The notes: generated by a model not told the origin, from the letters alone. A DNA stretch of 64,000 bases from Prorocentrum cordatum (GCA_963575745.1 CAUYUJ010016055.1:87283-151282), one strand, 5' to 3'; shown: positions 32,438 through 43,454, numbered from the stretch's first letter. Translations and numbers: made by a program.

Positions 32438-32584
32438 CGTGACCCTTCGCCAGAGTGACCTCTGCTGCAGGCCCATTTGGGGGTCCGCCGAGCGCGATGC
32501 GGTAGCAGCGTCTTGCGCGCCAGTGTTTGGTCCCCCCGCGGCCCTCCCCCCAAAAGCCGCGCACCAAAGGTCGCTCTTACCTAC

Positions 32585-32779
32585 ATGGCTCGTCAAACAG
32601 AAGTTGACGGCTACTGTTTCCGGTGCTTGCGTGGTCGGCGCTACATCAATGCCGGCATGGGATATTCGGCCCAGACTCAGGGTTATCCGAAATTTGGCAG
32701 TGCCCTCACAGCAGTGAAGAACGCGTGTTCTGACGAGTGCCCGAATTGTCGAGCGCTTTATATGTTGTATGGTCGCTAA
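32585..32779 (+). CDS. Possible small zinc-ribbon protein (64 aa), DUF5679-like
   Basis: A short intact frame that looks protein-like, unlike the repeat frames around it. Residues 11-14 are CFRC, and near the C-terminus a CSDECPNC cluster follows, giving two Cys pairs 35-40 residues apart. The layout (Met-Ala-Arg start, YC-x2-C-x-R, basic middle, C-P-x-C, hydrophobic C-terminus) resembles small zinc-ribbon proteins of the DUF5679 type, known to me from phages and large DNA viruses. That assignment is from memory of the family pattern. I chose the ATG at 32585 because upstream codons belong to low-complexity sequence. A 160-bp A-rich tract begins at the stop codon, which might mark a retroposed copy. 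Expression is unknown. Confidence 0.4.
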   Translation: MARQTEVDGYCFRCLRGRRYINAGMGYSAQTQGYPKFGSALTAVKNACSDECPNCRALYMLYGR

Positions 32780-32945
32780 GAAAGAAAGAAACAAATAAAG
32801 AAATAAGAAGCAAGCAATAAGCAAACAAACAAAACAATAATAATATATACTCAGAACGAAATACAGAACAAAGAAAACAAAGGGAGGACAAAAAGGGTCA
32901 CAATAAGAAAAACATAAATAAGAAAGAAATAAGCAAACAAGAGAA
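32780..32945. repeat. A-rich tract
   Basis: AAAGAAAGAAAC and AAATAAGAAAC-like words with very little C or T, directly downstream of the small ORF. Confidence 0.8.
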
Positions 32946-33340
32946 GCTCGATCTTGCGTGTAGGCGATCAGCGGGGAACTCACTCGCAGCGCTCCCCCGG
33001 GGCGCCCGGAGCACGCCGGCCCCCGCCGGCCCTGGCGCAGGGACTCCGTCCTGCCGCCGCCGCCTCGCTCAGGGGCAGCTTCGGAGGGGCGAGGGTGACG
33101 CACCCATCGGTCGTTGGAAGCAGAGGTATTGTTGGATGCCCAGAGCCCAAAATCTACTTCAAGCGCCTTCCTGCTTCAGGAGCCGATTGGTCTTGGCTGT
33201 GTCTTGCTATTCTCCGGACCGGCCCGAACCCAGTCTATTTCTCATCCGCCCTCCTGCTTGATGTTTTTACCTGCTTCCGACCGTCGCGCAAGCTCAGGGG
33301 AGGGACGCATCGACCCCCGATCGCCCCTCGATCTCTAGGC

Positions 33341-34329
33341 TTAATTCGGGCCTCTCCCCCTACAGGGGAATATTCAAAAATTGCCCAAACATAACCTCAT
33401 GCCCGTGAGAATAAACACTAGGGGATAATAAAGTTCGGGGTTCAGGGAGAGATAATAAAAGTAGCCCAGCAGACCTCAGCATAATCTCGAAGTAAGAGAT
33501 GATCAAGAGGAGACCAAGCCGAGCACGTTTTGAGACATCCTTGGCGTTTAGTTTTCATAGAAATATCCTCAACAATGGCTTATCTCTCATGAAAATTGTT
33601 TTTTGTAAGTGCTCGTGTAGGGTAGCTCATGTGCCTCAATTTCCATGGATAATCAACCCCAGAGATAAAAAAGTTCAGGCGAGCGTGGGGACAGAGAGAA
33701 ATATAAAAGAAGAAGAATACAGTAGAATAATAATAAGAAAGAAGAAGAGGAGAATAAGAAGAGGACGAAGAAAGGAAAAATCCAAAGTTCCAAATCTATC
33801 AATTTTAATTTACAAACGCTTTATGAACATTGATTTTTTTAAGTGCTCGTGTAGGGTAGCTCATGTGCTTCATTTTCCATGGATAATCAACCCCAGGGAT
33901 AAAAAAGTTCAGGCGAGCGTGAGGACAGATAGAAATATAAAAGAAGAAGAGGAAAGTAGAATAATAATAAGAACATTGCTCGTTTCGTTTGAGTCTGCCT
34001 CCCAAAATTATTGGTTTCGCTTGACACATCCTGAAAAAGTGTGATCGCTTCGCTTGATGTTGCTATATCAACATCGCTTGATGTTGCTATCTCAACATAG
34101 CGTTTCGAGGTGATAATGAAGTTCGGCCTCAGCGCTCGCCGCCCAATTTGAATTTTGTATAGGGCGACGATACTCAACTCTAAACACTGAAGGGGGGGGT
34201 CCCTTTATTATCATCGGCATGCGGTTAGTCAGGGGACGAGTTTTGTTGCCTGTTTTTGAATATGTTGAAACATTTTGGGGGTATTTTTGGTTTTTCGCCC
34301 AAATCCGCCTGTAGGCATGCCCGACCTAA
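33341..34329 (+). mobile_element. Family B element, copy 6, with a nested element
   Basis: The left end TTAATTCGGGCCTCTCCCC and right end GCATGCCCGACCTAA are flanked by identical octamers CTCTAGGC (33333-33340 and 34330-34337). The interior is split by element N (33392-34227). Confidence 0.85.
33392..34227. mobile_element. Element N, nested inside family B copy 6
   Basis: Terminal inverted repeats of 24 bp match at 20 positions. The left begins TAACCTCATGCCCGTGAGAA and the right ends TCATCGGCATGCGGTTA. The interior is AT-rich, with a direct duplication of about 140 bp at 33605-33745 and 33839-33978 (period 234 bp). The 181-codon frame across the duplication is repetitive and I do not consider it a gene. 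Confidence 0.75.
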
Positions 34330-34339
34330 CTCTAGGCCT

Positions 34340-34553
34340 CCTGGATGGGGTCGGGGTAGATGATGGGGTCGGAGGATCGCGCCGCATCGCCGATGCGTCG
34401 GCGACGCGGCTCGACGTGGAGCTCGATTATTCCACGCCGACGTCGCCGATGCATCGTGTCGCCGATGCGTCGCTGATACATCGGCGATGTATCGCCGATG
34501 TATCGGCGATGCGGCGCGATCTTCCGACCCCATCTATTCCGACCCCATCTAGG
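34340..34553. mobile_element. Element K, long-arm foldback
   Basis: Arms of about 70 bp: CCTGGATGGGGTCGG and GATCGCGCCGCATCGCCGAT on the left pair with ATCGGCGATGCGGCGCGAT and CCGACCCCATCTAGG on the right. AGGCCT (extendable to AGGCCTCC) is duplicated at 34334 and 34554. It sits inside family J sequence. Confidence 0.8.
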
Positions 34554-35036
34554 AGGCCTCCAGATAGCCCACAGCGCCGAGAATCGTGCGGATTCGCTAT
34601 CGAGGCCACGTCGCCGATCTGTGGGCGATGCGTCTCCGATTCCAGGTCGACGTTTCACCCCCTGAGCTGGTTGGTCTCCCCCGAACGTTGCCCCTCAGGG
34701 GAGGGGAGGGGGGGAGGGGGGGAGAAGGAGGGATCGAGAGAGGTCTTGATAGTCTTTGCGCTCGTTTCGATGATCTCCAGGGGGTTCTTGGCAGGGCGGG
34801 AAGAGGGAGCGGGAGGGAGAGGAGGAGGAGGAGGAGGAGGAGGAGGAAGAGGAGGAGAAGGCGAACGAATGATAATACTAATAATGATGATACGGATCAT
34901 ACTAATACTACTAATAATAATGGTAATAACCATACTAATGCTAATACTGAAAAGTAATACGAGTAATAGTAATAATATTGAATGATAAATACACAGATAA
35001 CATGACATAACGTAACATAATATGGAATCGTACTAC

Positions 35037-35090
<54 letters not shown>
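35037..35090. repeat. GAT trinucleotide array
   Basis: About 18 perfect GAT units. The preceding 150 bp is rich in AATAAT-type words. Confidence 0.95.
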
Positions 35091-35370
35091 CACAGTAGAA
35101 ACAAATATAAACAGAAGAAGAAGGATGGATGAGGAGGGGGATGGGGAGGGATGTGATCAGGGGGAAGTATGACGAGGAGGACCAGAGTAAACAAACCTCC
35201 GATGCATCAGCGTCCCGCACGTTTTCTCCCTTCAGCTCAGATTGATGCTTCCCCCCCCCTCGAGCTGGCCTCCCCCGAACGTCAAGGGCCGCCACGATGG
35301 CACGAGCTCCTTCGCGGCTCGCGGCTCAAGACGTGCGATCCCCCTTCCGCGTCACCCTCGTCGAGAAACC

Positions 35371-35380
35371 ATCGTCATCG

Positions 35381-35415
<35 letters not shown>

Positions 35416-35436
35416 GTCGTCGTCATCATCATCAGA
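35371..35436. repeat. ATC/GTC trinucleotide array
   Basis: CATCATCAT and CGTCGTCGTC units immediately before family E copy 2. Confidence 0.9.
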
Positions 35437-35437
35437 G

Positions 35438-35595
35438 ACAGGGGTCAATGCAAACGGGGGTCAATCAGAGGGCCAGATCTTGCAGGATCCTGCGGAGCCA
35501 GGGGTGCATTGACCCGGGCTTGGGTGCAGAATCCTGCAGGATCTTGCTAAGCCTGACTGGCCCGGGATTGACCCGGGTCAGAAGATCCCCGACGT
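35438..35595. mobile_element. Family E repeat, copy 2
   Basis: ACAGGGGTCAATGCAAACG at the left, GACCCGGGTCAGAAGATCCCC at the right, and internal TTGCAGGATCCTGC and CCTGCAGGATCTTGC. Confidence 0.7.
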
Positions 35596-35716
35596 TATGT
35601 TGTTGGCGGTGCCGCTTCCTTACTGATGGGAAAGAGGACTCCACGAGCGAGCTCTGGCCCGCGAAAACCCGAGATGCATACACGATCCCTAACGTTCCGC
35701 CTCACCTCGTCGCCTC

Positions 35717-35910
35717 TACAGGAAAAGCGAATGACATAAGCATAAATTTTCGGAGCCCCGCGCGGATTTGTCGGATCGGCGCTGGAAACCCCTCCCTGGC
35801 GCGGGGATCGCGCCAGAGGCGCCGCCAGAGGCGCCGCCAGGGGTCTAGAAGCCGATCCAAGAAATCCGCGTGGACTTCTGGAAGTGCCTGTTTGTACAGT
35901 TTTTGCTCGT
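35717..35910. mobile_element. Family A foldback, copy 6
   Basis: The left arm GACATAAGCATAAATTTTCG then CCGCGCGGATTTGTCGGATC pairs with the right arm GATCCAAGAAATCCGCGTGG. The core has a tandem CAGAGGCGCCGC duplication. Confidence 0.75.
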
Positions 35911-36204
35911 CTAGCCTCGTTTTGTTTCTCCTCCTAATACGGAGACTGCACCTGCTTGCCGCGTAAGTTGCTTTAATGCCTTTTGAGTTTGGTTGCTTGT
36001 ACGATGCTGTCCCTTCGTGCTTGTGGCTTCGGCTCTTCGCTCGGTCGTTGTCCCTCCGCCGCGCGCCTTCTGTGACCCTCGCTCGTGCGTCTTCTGATTC
36101 TCGGGCCCTCGTTCGGTCCCCGCTCGCCTCTGCGCCGAGTGCGTGGGAGTCAGCTCCTGACTCGAACCCAAACCCACTTTAAACAAAATCGCCCCCTCCC
36201 CTCT

Positions 36205-36518
36205 AGTTTCCCCCTCCTCCTCTTCCTCCTCCTCCTCCCCCTCCTCCTCCTCCTCCTCCTCCTCCTCCTCCTCCTCCTCTCCCTCCTCCTCCTTCTCCTC
36301 CTCCTCCTCCTCCTCCTCCTCCTCCTCCTTCCTCCTCGTCCTCCTCGTCGTCCTCCTCCTCCTCCTCCTCCTCTTTCCTCCTCCTCCTCCTCCTCCTCCT
36401 CCTGCTCCTCCTCCTGCTCCTCCCCTCCTCCTCCTCCTCCTCCTCCTCCTCCTTCTTCTCCTCCTCCTCCTCCTCCTCCTCCTCCTCCTCCTCCTCCTCC
36501 TCCTCCTCCTCCTCCACC
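36205..36518. repeat. Long CTC array
   Basis: About 300 bp of CTC/TCC with sparse interruptions. The 160-260 codon frames on both strands (poly-Leu/Pro/Ser, poly-Glu/Arg/Gly) are translations of it. Confidence 0.95.
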
Positions 36519-36915
36519 CCCAGGTGCGGCCCTGGCCGCGACCAGGCTCCGTGTCGGGCTCCGGGCGCAACTCGCGCGGCCCCTCGCAGCTGGCGCTGGC
36601 GGCCACGAGCTTGCTGACCGGCTCCGCTCGGGGAAGAGAATCGGCGGCAACGATAGGGAGAGAAAGTAGCGCTGTGGTGTACACGCGCTGTGGTGCACGG
36701 TGTACACATGCGCTGTGGTGCAGATCGCCACCTACATGTTGCTCGCGTCGTCGTCGTCGTTGCTCGTTGCTCGTCGCTCGTCGCTCATCGTCGTCGTGCG
36801 CGCGGGCGCGGCTGTGGTGCCCGAGTCACGGCGGGGGGGGACCGTTACGTCATACCCCTCCTCGCACCCCCCCCCATGACACCCGTCATCGCCGAAAATA
36901 AAGAAGCGCGCTCTA

Positions 36916-37078
36916 GGCATAGGGAGGGATGCATCGACCCCCAATCGCCCATTGATCGCCGATAGGGGCCCGATAGCCCCAGCCTGCCCAGGAAGGTGTG
37001 GATCCACTATCGGGGGCCTATCGCCGATCTGTCGGCGATGTATCGCCGATTCCAGGTCGATGCATCCCGCCCTATGCC
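36916..37078. mobile_element. Family J foldback, intact copy 2
   Basis: The left GGCATAGGGAGGGATGCATC is inverted at the right GATGCATCCCGCCCTATGCC, with the pairing continuing inwards to about 60 bp per arm through CGATAGGGGCCCGATAG. Non-coding. Confidence 0.8.
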
Positions 37079-38185
37079 AGTCCCCCCTATCGTTGCCCCT
37101 CAAGGTTCGGCTCCGCTGTGCTTCGGTGCATAACTATCTCCGACTTCGGAACTGTCGAGAAGTGCACCCCAGGCGATGCGAAGAGGTGGGGCGGAGACTT
37201 CCGCCTCGGAAGAGTGGGGCGGATATCTCCGTAGATGTTTGGCAGAACCAGCGACGGCAAAGTAGGGCGGAAGTCGACGTCAGAGTCAGAGGAGGTTGAA
37301 ACGTAGGGCGGACATTTCCGCTCTGCTAGCGAAATCGCCCAAAGTATCGGGGTCGTCCGAGAGGGTGGTGAGGACCAAGGGGCCGGACATCATGGCGGGG
37401 GCCATGATATCTCCCCAGATCTCATGGGCCCTCTTCGGAGACCAGAACATATACATTACCAGAGGCGAGCTGTGTTTCAATCGCATGGCTTTCTGAGGGT
37501 CGGGGACGACGTCGTGGTTGAGTGGTGTATTCTTTGTTTATCCTTTCCCGCAGAAACAACGGAAAATGTATACACCAGGGTCCCGTATACACCAGGACCC
37601 GCTTCCCTGCGCAAATTTCATTGCTGGACCGGAAAAAGCGTCGGTGTATAGAGTTTTGTCCCTTACCTCTTCTCCATCCATGCCTAGATGCTTTGCCCCA
37701 GCATCAGGGGGAGATCTTTGTCCAGCCCTCCTGGCAGGGAAGCCCCCCAGCTCTCCTTTCAAAACGTCCGCGCACATGCCTCTTGGCCGCCCCTCTCTTG
37801 GACGCCCCAGAAGAGTGCGGCGGATCCCGAGCCAGGTGGACGCCGCCCCCCACCCTCGCCGTGAAAAGGGAGCGGGTCCCGACGGAGGCGGGCCCCAAGG
37901 TTTCTCTTTTTCGCCGTTCCTGGGACCTCGGGGTCCCCTCCACGGGCCTCGGGACCTGCCAATGAAGCAGGTCGGGAGTCAACGTCCGGTCCCGGGGGAA
38001 GGCCCTGGGGTCCAGGGCCCGTTGCCCGCAGAACACATTTCCTTCATGCTAGAACCTCCACCAGACTGCACCAAGGACTGCTTCTCGTGACCGCGATCAC
38101 TCGGATCAGATCAAGGGCATGCAACTGTTCCTTGTCTGGACGTTGTGCCGGGAAGAAATCTTGCTAACCTCTCGTGAGCCTTGAG
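37079..38185. other. No gene recognised; short GGGCGGA repeats
   Basis: Between 37180 and 37325 the motif GNGGGGCGGANANTTCCG recurs four times. Duplicated GTATACACCAGG lies at 37569 and 37588. A 190-codon frame (37518-38090) has no identifiable domain. Confidence 0.4.
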
Positions 38186-38391
38186 ACGGGGGTCAATGCA
38201 AACGGGGGTGGGCCAGAGCGTCCAATTTTGCAGGATCCTGCAGGGCCAGGGACGTATTGACCCAGGTTTGGGTGCAGGATCTTGCAGGATCCTTCGCATT
38301 GGCCCGGGTTTGGGTGCAGGATCTTACAGGATTCTGCAAGGCCTGACTGACCCGGGTCTGGATTGACCCGGTTCAGAAGATCCACGAACTT
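38186..38391. mobile_element. Family E repeat, copy 3
   Basis: GACGGGGGTCAATGCAAACG at the left and GACCCGGTTCAGAAGATCCAC at the right. The internal GGTTTGGGTGCAGGATCTT unit is duplicated, making this copy longer than the others. Confidence 0.7.
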
Positions 38392-38719
38392 CCCCTTCCC
38401 TCCTCCGCTCGGGGCTGGCGAGAGCGGGGGCGTGACGGGGGGCGGGGTCACGAAGGCTGCCGTGTGCAGTCGGTTCTGGCTCCGCTTGCGGGCCCCCTCT
38501 TCGATACCTTGGCCCTCTCTTCGGCGTGGCTGATTCGCTCCCCCCCCCCCTAACTGCCCCCCCTTTCGTCCGACGCGATCCGCGCCCTCTTTGGCCCTCA
38601 ACGCTTTTGTCGAACACGGCGCGGCTCAAGGCAGCCAGTTCGCCCCGGGCAGCGTCGGCGACGATGCGGAGAGCATTGGGCGGTTTGCAATGTCTAGACG
38701 CATCGTCTCCTTGTAAGCT

Positions 38720-38768
38720 TTCGCATCAGCATCCTCATCACCATCATCAACTTCGTCATCATTACCAC

Positions 38769-38836
<68 letters not shown>

Positions 38837-39098
38837 CCATCACCATCACCATCACCATCACCATCACCATCATCATCCTCTTTGTCATCGTCATCGTCAT
38901 CATCGTCATCGTTATCACCACCACAAGCATCATCACCGTCATAAGCACCATAAGAATCATCATACTCATTATCATAATTGTCATCAGCATCATCATCAGC
39001 ATCATCATCACCGTCATCACCGTCATCATAATCATCACCACCATCACCACCATCATCATCATCATCATCATCATCTTTTGCATCTGCATCTGCATCTG

Positions 39099-39135
<37 letters not shown>

Positions 39136-39323
39136 GTCATCGTCATTGTCGTCGTCGCCGTCATCTCATCGTCATCGTATCGTCATCGTCATAACCATCA
39201 TCATAATCACCACCAGCATCATCATAGAGCCATCGTCGTCCTCGTCATCGTCCTCATCACCACAATCATCATCATCACCCTCAGCATCATCACCATCATC
39301 ACCACCATCGTTATCATCATCAC

Positions 39324-39356
<33 letters not shown>

Positions 39357-39420
39357 TGTCAATGTCATAACCATCATTGTCATCATCATCATCATCATCA
39401 CCACCATCATAATCAGTATG
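38720..39420. repeat. CAT/CAC trinucleotide arrays
   Basis: Near-continuous ATC repeats, purest at 38770-38835 and 39100-39135. They give His-, Ser/Ile- and Met-rich frames that are not genes. Confidence 0.95.
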
Positions 39421-39504
39421 ATTATTAGTCAGAGTGAGGGGGCCGAGCGGTCATTCATTGTCCCTGGGTGCGTGGCTGCAGTGGGGATCCGTGGTAGAGA
39501 TTCT

Positions 39505-39545
39505 GCTTGTTGTTGTTGTTGTTGCTGCTGCTGTTGTTGTCGTCG
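39505..39545. repeat. TTG/CTG tract
   Basis: GTTGTTGTTGTTGCTGCTGC run directly preceding the CGACCCACCCCG minisatellite. Confidence 0.85.
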
Positions 39546-40065
39546 TCCCCCCCGCAACCCGCCCGCGACCCACCCCGCGACCCACCCCACGACCCACCCC
39601 GCGACCCACCCCGCGACCCACCCCGCGACCCACCCCGCGACCCACCCCGTGACCCACCCCGTGACGCGCCCGCGACCCACCCGCGACCCACCCCGCGATT
39701 TACCCGCGACCCACCCGCGACCCACCCCGTGACCCACCCCGCGACCCACCCGCCACCCACCCCGCCACCCACCCCGCGACCCACCCCGACCCACCCCGCG
39801 ACCCACCCCGCGACCCGCCCGTGACCTACCCGCGACCCACCAGCGACCCACCCCGACCCACCCCACGACACACCCGACACACCCCGCGACCCATCCCATC
39901 GACCCACCCCGCGACCCGCGACCCACACCGAGACCCACCCCGCGACCCACCGCGACCCACCCGCGACCCATACGACCCACCCGCGACCCATCCGCGACCC
40001 GGACCGCGGCCCGCCCGCGGCCCATCCGCGACCCACCCCCGACCCACCCCGCGATCTACCCACAT
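39546..40065. repeat. CGACCCACCCCG 12-bp minisatellite
   Basis: About 40 variants of the 12-bp unit. Proline/Thr/Arg frames on one strand and Gly/Trp/Val frames on the other are repeat translations. Confidence 0.95.
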
Positions 40066-40244
40066 TGCTTTACCACAAAATTGGCGCTTGCGGCGAGATC
40101 ACTACATAATTTGTAAAACTTAAGCGTCTGCGGCGGGCTTATTCAGAGCCTCGCAGACTGACGACGTCCTGTCCGCCCCCCTCACTCTTATCCGCAACTG
40201 CGGGGTGCTATGTATCATTGTCCGCCTCATCGTCAGCATCCTAG

Positions 40245-40590
40245 TCATAATCGTCATGAGCAGCAGCAGCATCATCATCATGATAATCAGTATCATCTTC
40301 ATCCCCCGCAGTATTATCATCATCGTCGTCGTCACCAGCATCATCAGCATCATCAGCAGCAGGATCATCATTATCATCATCACTCCACCACCACCATCGT
40401 CGTCATCATCATCACCATCATCACCATCATCACCATCACCACCATCATCATCATCAGCATCACCATCATCCGCCTCATCATCATCACCATCATCATCATC
40501 AGCAGCATCATCATCATCTGCCTCATCCGCCTCATCCGCCTCATCGTCATCGTCATACTCATCATCATCGTCACTATCATCATAATCACC
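40245..40590. repeat. CAT/CAG degenerate triplet array
   Basis: ATCATC, AGCATC and CACCATC units over 340 bp. Confidence 0.9.
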
Positions 40591-40705
40591 AGTTGTATGT
40601 GTTGTCCGCGCCCTCGTCGCCAACCGTTTCGGCTGGAATTGTTGTTGGGAGTCTCTGCTGACAGGTGCGGACGCGGACGACAGGCAACAGTTCGAATGGG
40701 TTGGA

Positions 40706-40800
40706 GGAGGAGGAGGAGGAGGAGCAGGGGGAGGAGGAGGAGGAGGAGGAGGAGGAGGAGGAGGAGGAGGAGGAGGAAGAGGAGGAGGAGGAGGAGGACA
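40706..40800. repeat. GGA array
   Basis: About 30 GGA/GAG units ending within the target duplication of the next element. Confidence 0.95.
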
Positions 40801-40801
40801 C

Positions 40802-40945
40802 CAGGGTTGGACCTAAACGGTATTTTAGCGATGTCGTGGGCCGTTTTCGTTTCGACTTCGTTTTGCAGCAAAGGCGGAATGGAGCGAAAACGAAGAAAAG
40901 CGAAAGCAACACGACAACGAAAGCCATTGTTTAGGTCGAGCCCTG
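40802..40945. mobile_element. Family M hAT-like element, copy 2 (perfect 8-bp duplication)
   Basis: It begins CAGGGTTGGACCTAAACGG and ends TTGTTTAGGTCGAGCCCTG. The octamer GAGGACAC occurs on both sides (40794-40801 and 40946-40953). At 144 bp it matches copy 1 (143 bp) in length and ends, although the cores differ. Confidence 0.85.
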
Positions 40946-40953
40946 GAGGACAC

Positions 40954-41754
40954 CACTGTTCTCGTTTGGAGTCCTTCTGGTTGTCCTGCTTGTCCCGAGG
41001 GAGGGCCCTGCACGCGAACCAGCACCTCCTGCTGCTGGAGGCCGGGCAGGCCGAGCGTCCCGCCTCTTCTGGCACTTCGTCCGTGCCAAGATGTTCGGGC
41101 ACGTGTCGTGCTCGCCCTTCCCCTGTGCAGAACCTGTCAGATCAAGGGAGGAAAAAACCACCCCGACCCCCCATAGTTGGCGTCTGCCAGACGGCCCTGG
41201 GCGTTCTGTCTAAACTGCCCTGCCCTGCTCGATTCCTTCCCTGGATACGTTTACTGAACGCCTCTCTCGTCGGGGTACTTTTTCTGAGTTTTTTGTTGTT
41301 CGGATCTCTACGTAAGAACTGCGGGCAGGGCCAAACCGTTTGAGTTGCTCATACAGTGGCGGCCCATGCCAAGAAACATCTTGCTTGCCTCCAGAGTGCC
41401 CTGGGTTTCTTGGGTTTCGATGGTTCTGCTGTGGAACGCTTGACGTCCCCACACCAAAAATCCATGGACGCCCTGGGGTCTCAGGGTTGGGTTTCTTGTG
41501 AAAGGTTTCTTGTGGACTGGCCTCCGCCGAACCCCACCTGCACTGGTCCTGCTAAGCTCATGAGGCGAACCCACTTCTTCCACGGGCTGCGGGACGGGCG
41601 CGAGCACGGCAATTCACGAACGTCCTCTTGAGTGTGGAGTGGGAGCCTTGGGCGTGCGAAGGTCTTTCGTCTCTCACAGAGGTGTGTCTGGGGCGCCCCA
41701 TGGCACCTTGAGAACAAGGATGCGGCGCGTTCTCCCGACCACCTTGAGCGAGGG
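40954..41754. other. No gene recognised
   Basis: Unique-looking sequence. The open frames (up to about 130 codons on either strand) show no domain. Confidence 0.35.
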
Positions 41755-42055
41755 ATCGAGCCTGGAGGCGGGGAGGAGGGAGGGAGGGAGGGACGAGCGG
41801 GCGGAGGGAGGGAGGAAGGGCAGGGGGGGGGCAGGGAGGGGGGAAGGGAGGGCAAGGAGGGATGGAGAGAGAGAGAGAGAAGGAAGAGAAGGGAAGGGAA
41901 GGGAGTGGGCCCCGACGTCCAGCGCTCCAATTTTCTCGACGCGTCGACCCCCGGCGGTCCTCCTCCTCCTGCTCCTCCTCCTCCTCCTCCTCCCTCCTCC
42001 TCCCTCCTCCTCCTCCTCCTCCTCCTCCTCCTCCTCCTCCTGCTTCTCCTCGTCC
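41755..42055. repeat. GGGA-rich then CTC repeats
   Basis: GGGAGGGA repeats with GAGAGA (41760-41905), then CTC arrays (41958-42055). Confidence 0.9.
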
Positions 42056-42372
42056 TCCCTCCTCGGGGTCGGGCTGGGCTGTGACAGGGACACATCTCAA
42101 GCAATGGCGAAGCGTCCTGGCTCGCCTATAAGCCTACAAAGAGTGTTCTAAGAACCGTTTGTGGTCTGCACGAAGTTTTCGTAGAACACTTCTGGCTGAG
42201 GCCGTCTTGTTTTGAAACGTTGGGCTTATGTTTTAAGAACATCTTTTTTGTTATTAGAACGTCTTGGGGTTCTAAGAAAATTTCGTGGTAGGCCTGTAGG
42301 AATGCCGGGACGGTCGGTCCCTGCTCAAACATCAGCTCAGAGCGTCCCAGATTTCTGCCACGCGCAGAGGGA

Positions 42373-42441
42373 GTTAGGGGGAGGGGGGAAGGCTTCTTAG
42401 AAGCACCCCTGCTTCTAAGAAGCCTTCCCCCTCCCCCTACC
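42373..42441. other. Near-perfect hairpin, about 30-bp arms, 6-nt loop
   Basis: The left arm ends AAGGCTTCTTAGAAGC, the loop is ACCCCT, and the right arm begins GCTTCTAAGAAGCCTT. Pairing continues through GGGGGAGGGGG / CCCCCTCCCCC with one indel. There is no T-run after it, so a bacterial-type terminator is not implied. Confidence 0.85.
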
Positions 42442-42846
42442 CCCTGGTGCGCGCCGCCAAAGAACGCGTCAGAGCGTGCGGCGCCCGATGCGTCCGCTAG
42501 AGCCGCAGGATCCTCCCGGTTCGTCCCTGTCCGATGCAGTCGACCCGCATGGTGAGGGTGAGCGAGTTTCCCCAGGGTGCCCCTTGCATCCTTGCAGCTT
42601 CGGCCCATCCTTGATTACTTCCGTCGACCGCGCCCCGCTTGAAAAGCTTCGAGATGGCCTTCCGAGGCCCTTGCACCCTTATCCCTCATCCTTATGATCC
42701 GGGCCGACTGTATTGTTGTCTTTGTCCTGGCTTCGTCTCCGGGGAGGACCCCCCCGGCTTCTGGGCGTTTACTAAACAGCCTTGGCCTGTTCGATCCCTT
42801 CCTTGCCCGATACGTCCGCCAGAACCGCAGGATCTCAGATACTGTC

Positions 42847-43073
42847 GTCGTTGTCTTATTCATTCTTTTGCCGATCGGCGCGGGCCCTCGCACCCCCCGC
42901 CCCCGCCCCCCCGTTGAGTGGATCTTGGCTGTTTGTGGCGCCTGTTTCGAGCAGGTGGAGTCTCCCCCATGGGACGCACTGTTGCAAACAGTTGCGCTAA
43001 GCAGAGGTCTGGAGCCAGGCCCCTCTTCCCCCCCCTTCAGCCCAACGTCGAATCGCCGAATAAGTAAAAGTTC
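42847..43073. mobile_element. Family G repeat, copy 3
   Basis: The ends GTTGTCTTATTCATTC and GAATAAGTAAAAGTTC are imperfectly inverted. The internal landmarks are those of the copies at 16980 and 32201. Confidence 0.75.
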
Positions 43074-43157
43074 ACATTCCCGATTCGTCCATCTCCGATC
43101 CTGTCTCTGTCCTGGCGCTTCGTCTCTGAGGAGGCGTAGGCCACGTCCGAAGGAGTG

Positions 43158-43310
43158 GGGAGGAGGAGGAGGAGGAGGAGGAGGAGGAGGAGGAGGAGGA
43201 GAAGGAGGGGGAGGAGCAGGAGCAGGAGAGCAGAGACGAGGAGGACGAGGAGGACGAGGAGGACGAGAGGAGGAGGAGGAGGAGGAGGAGGAGGAGGAGG
43301 AGGAGGAGCC
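43158..43310. repeat. GAG array
   Basis: GAGGAG runs with GACGAG interruptions. It is inverted relative to the CTC array that starts at 43455. Confidence 0.95.
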
Positions 43311-43454
43311 CCCCCCAGGCTCCCCGTCCTCGCTGGGCGCCTCCTCGTCCTCGCCAGCTCTGCTGGGCGTCGGCGCGGGGCTCGGCGCCCCGTGCTGGGC
43401 TTTTTCGTCGCGGGCCGGGTGAGCGGGCGCGATCGCGGCGGTGCCCCCGCCCTC

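Larger units (their letters stand above)
33298..34640 (+). mobile_element. Family J copy 1, split by later insertions
   Basis: The left piece (33298-33340, AGGGACGCATCGACCCCCGA) matches the start of family J at 36919. The right piece (34562-34640, AGATAGCCC to GATTCCAGGTCGACG) matches its remainder. Between them lie family B copy 6 and element K. Intact copy 2 at 36916-37078 shows what the uninterrupted sequence looks like. Confidence 0.7.

Noticed and set aside
33499-34044. 181-codon frame inside element N
   Set aside because: It repeats itself because of the 140-bp duplication, is Lys/Ile-rich from AT bias, and has no domain.
39429-40063. Gly/Trp/Val repeat protein on the minus strand
   Set aside because: It is the complement of a CGACCCACCCCG minisatellite; the adjacent frames are equally open.
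42373-42441. Intrinsic transcription terminator
   Set aside because: There is no T run after the hairpin, no gene ends at it, and this mechanism is not expected in a eukaryotic nucleus.
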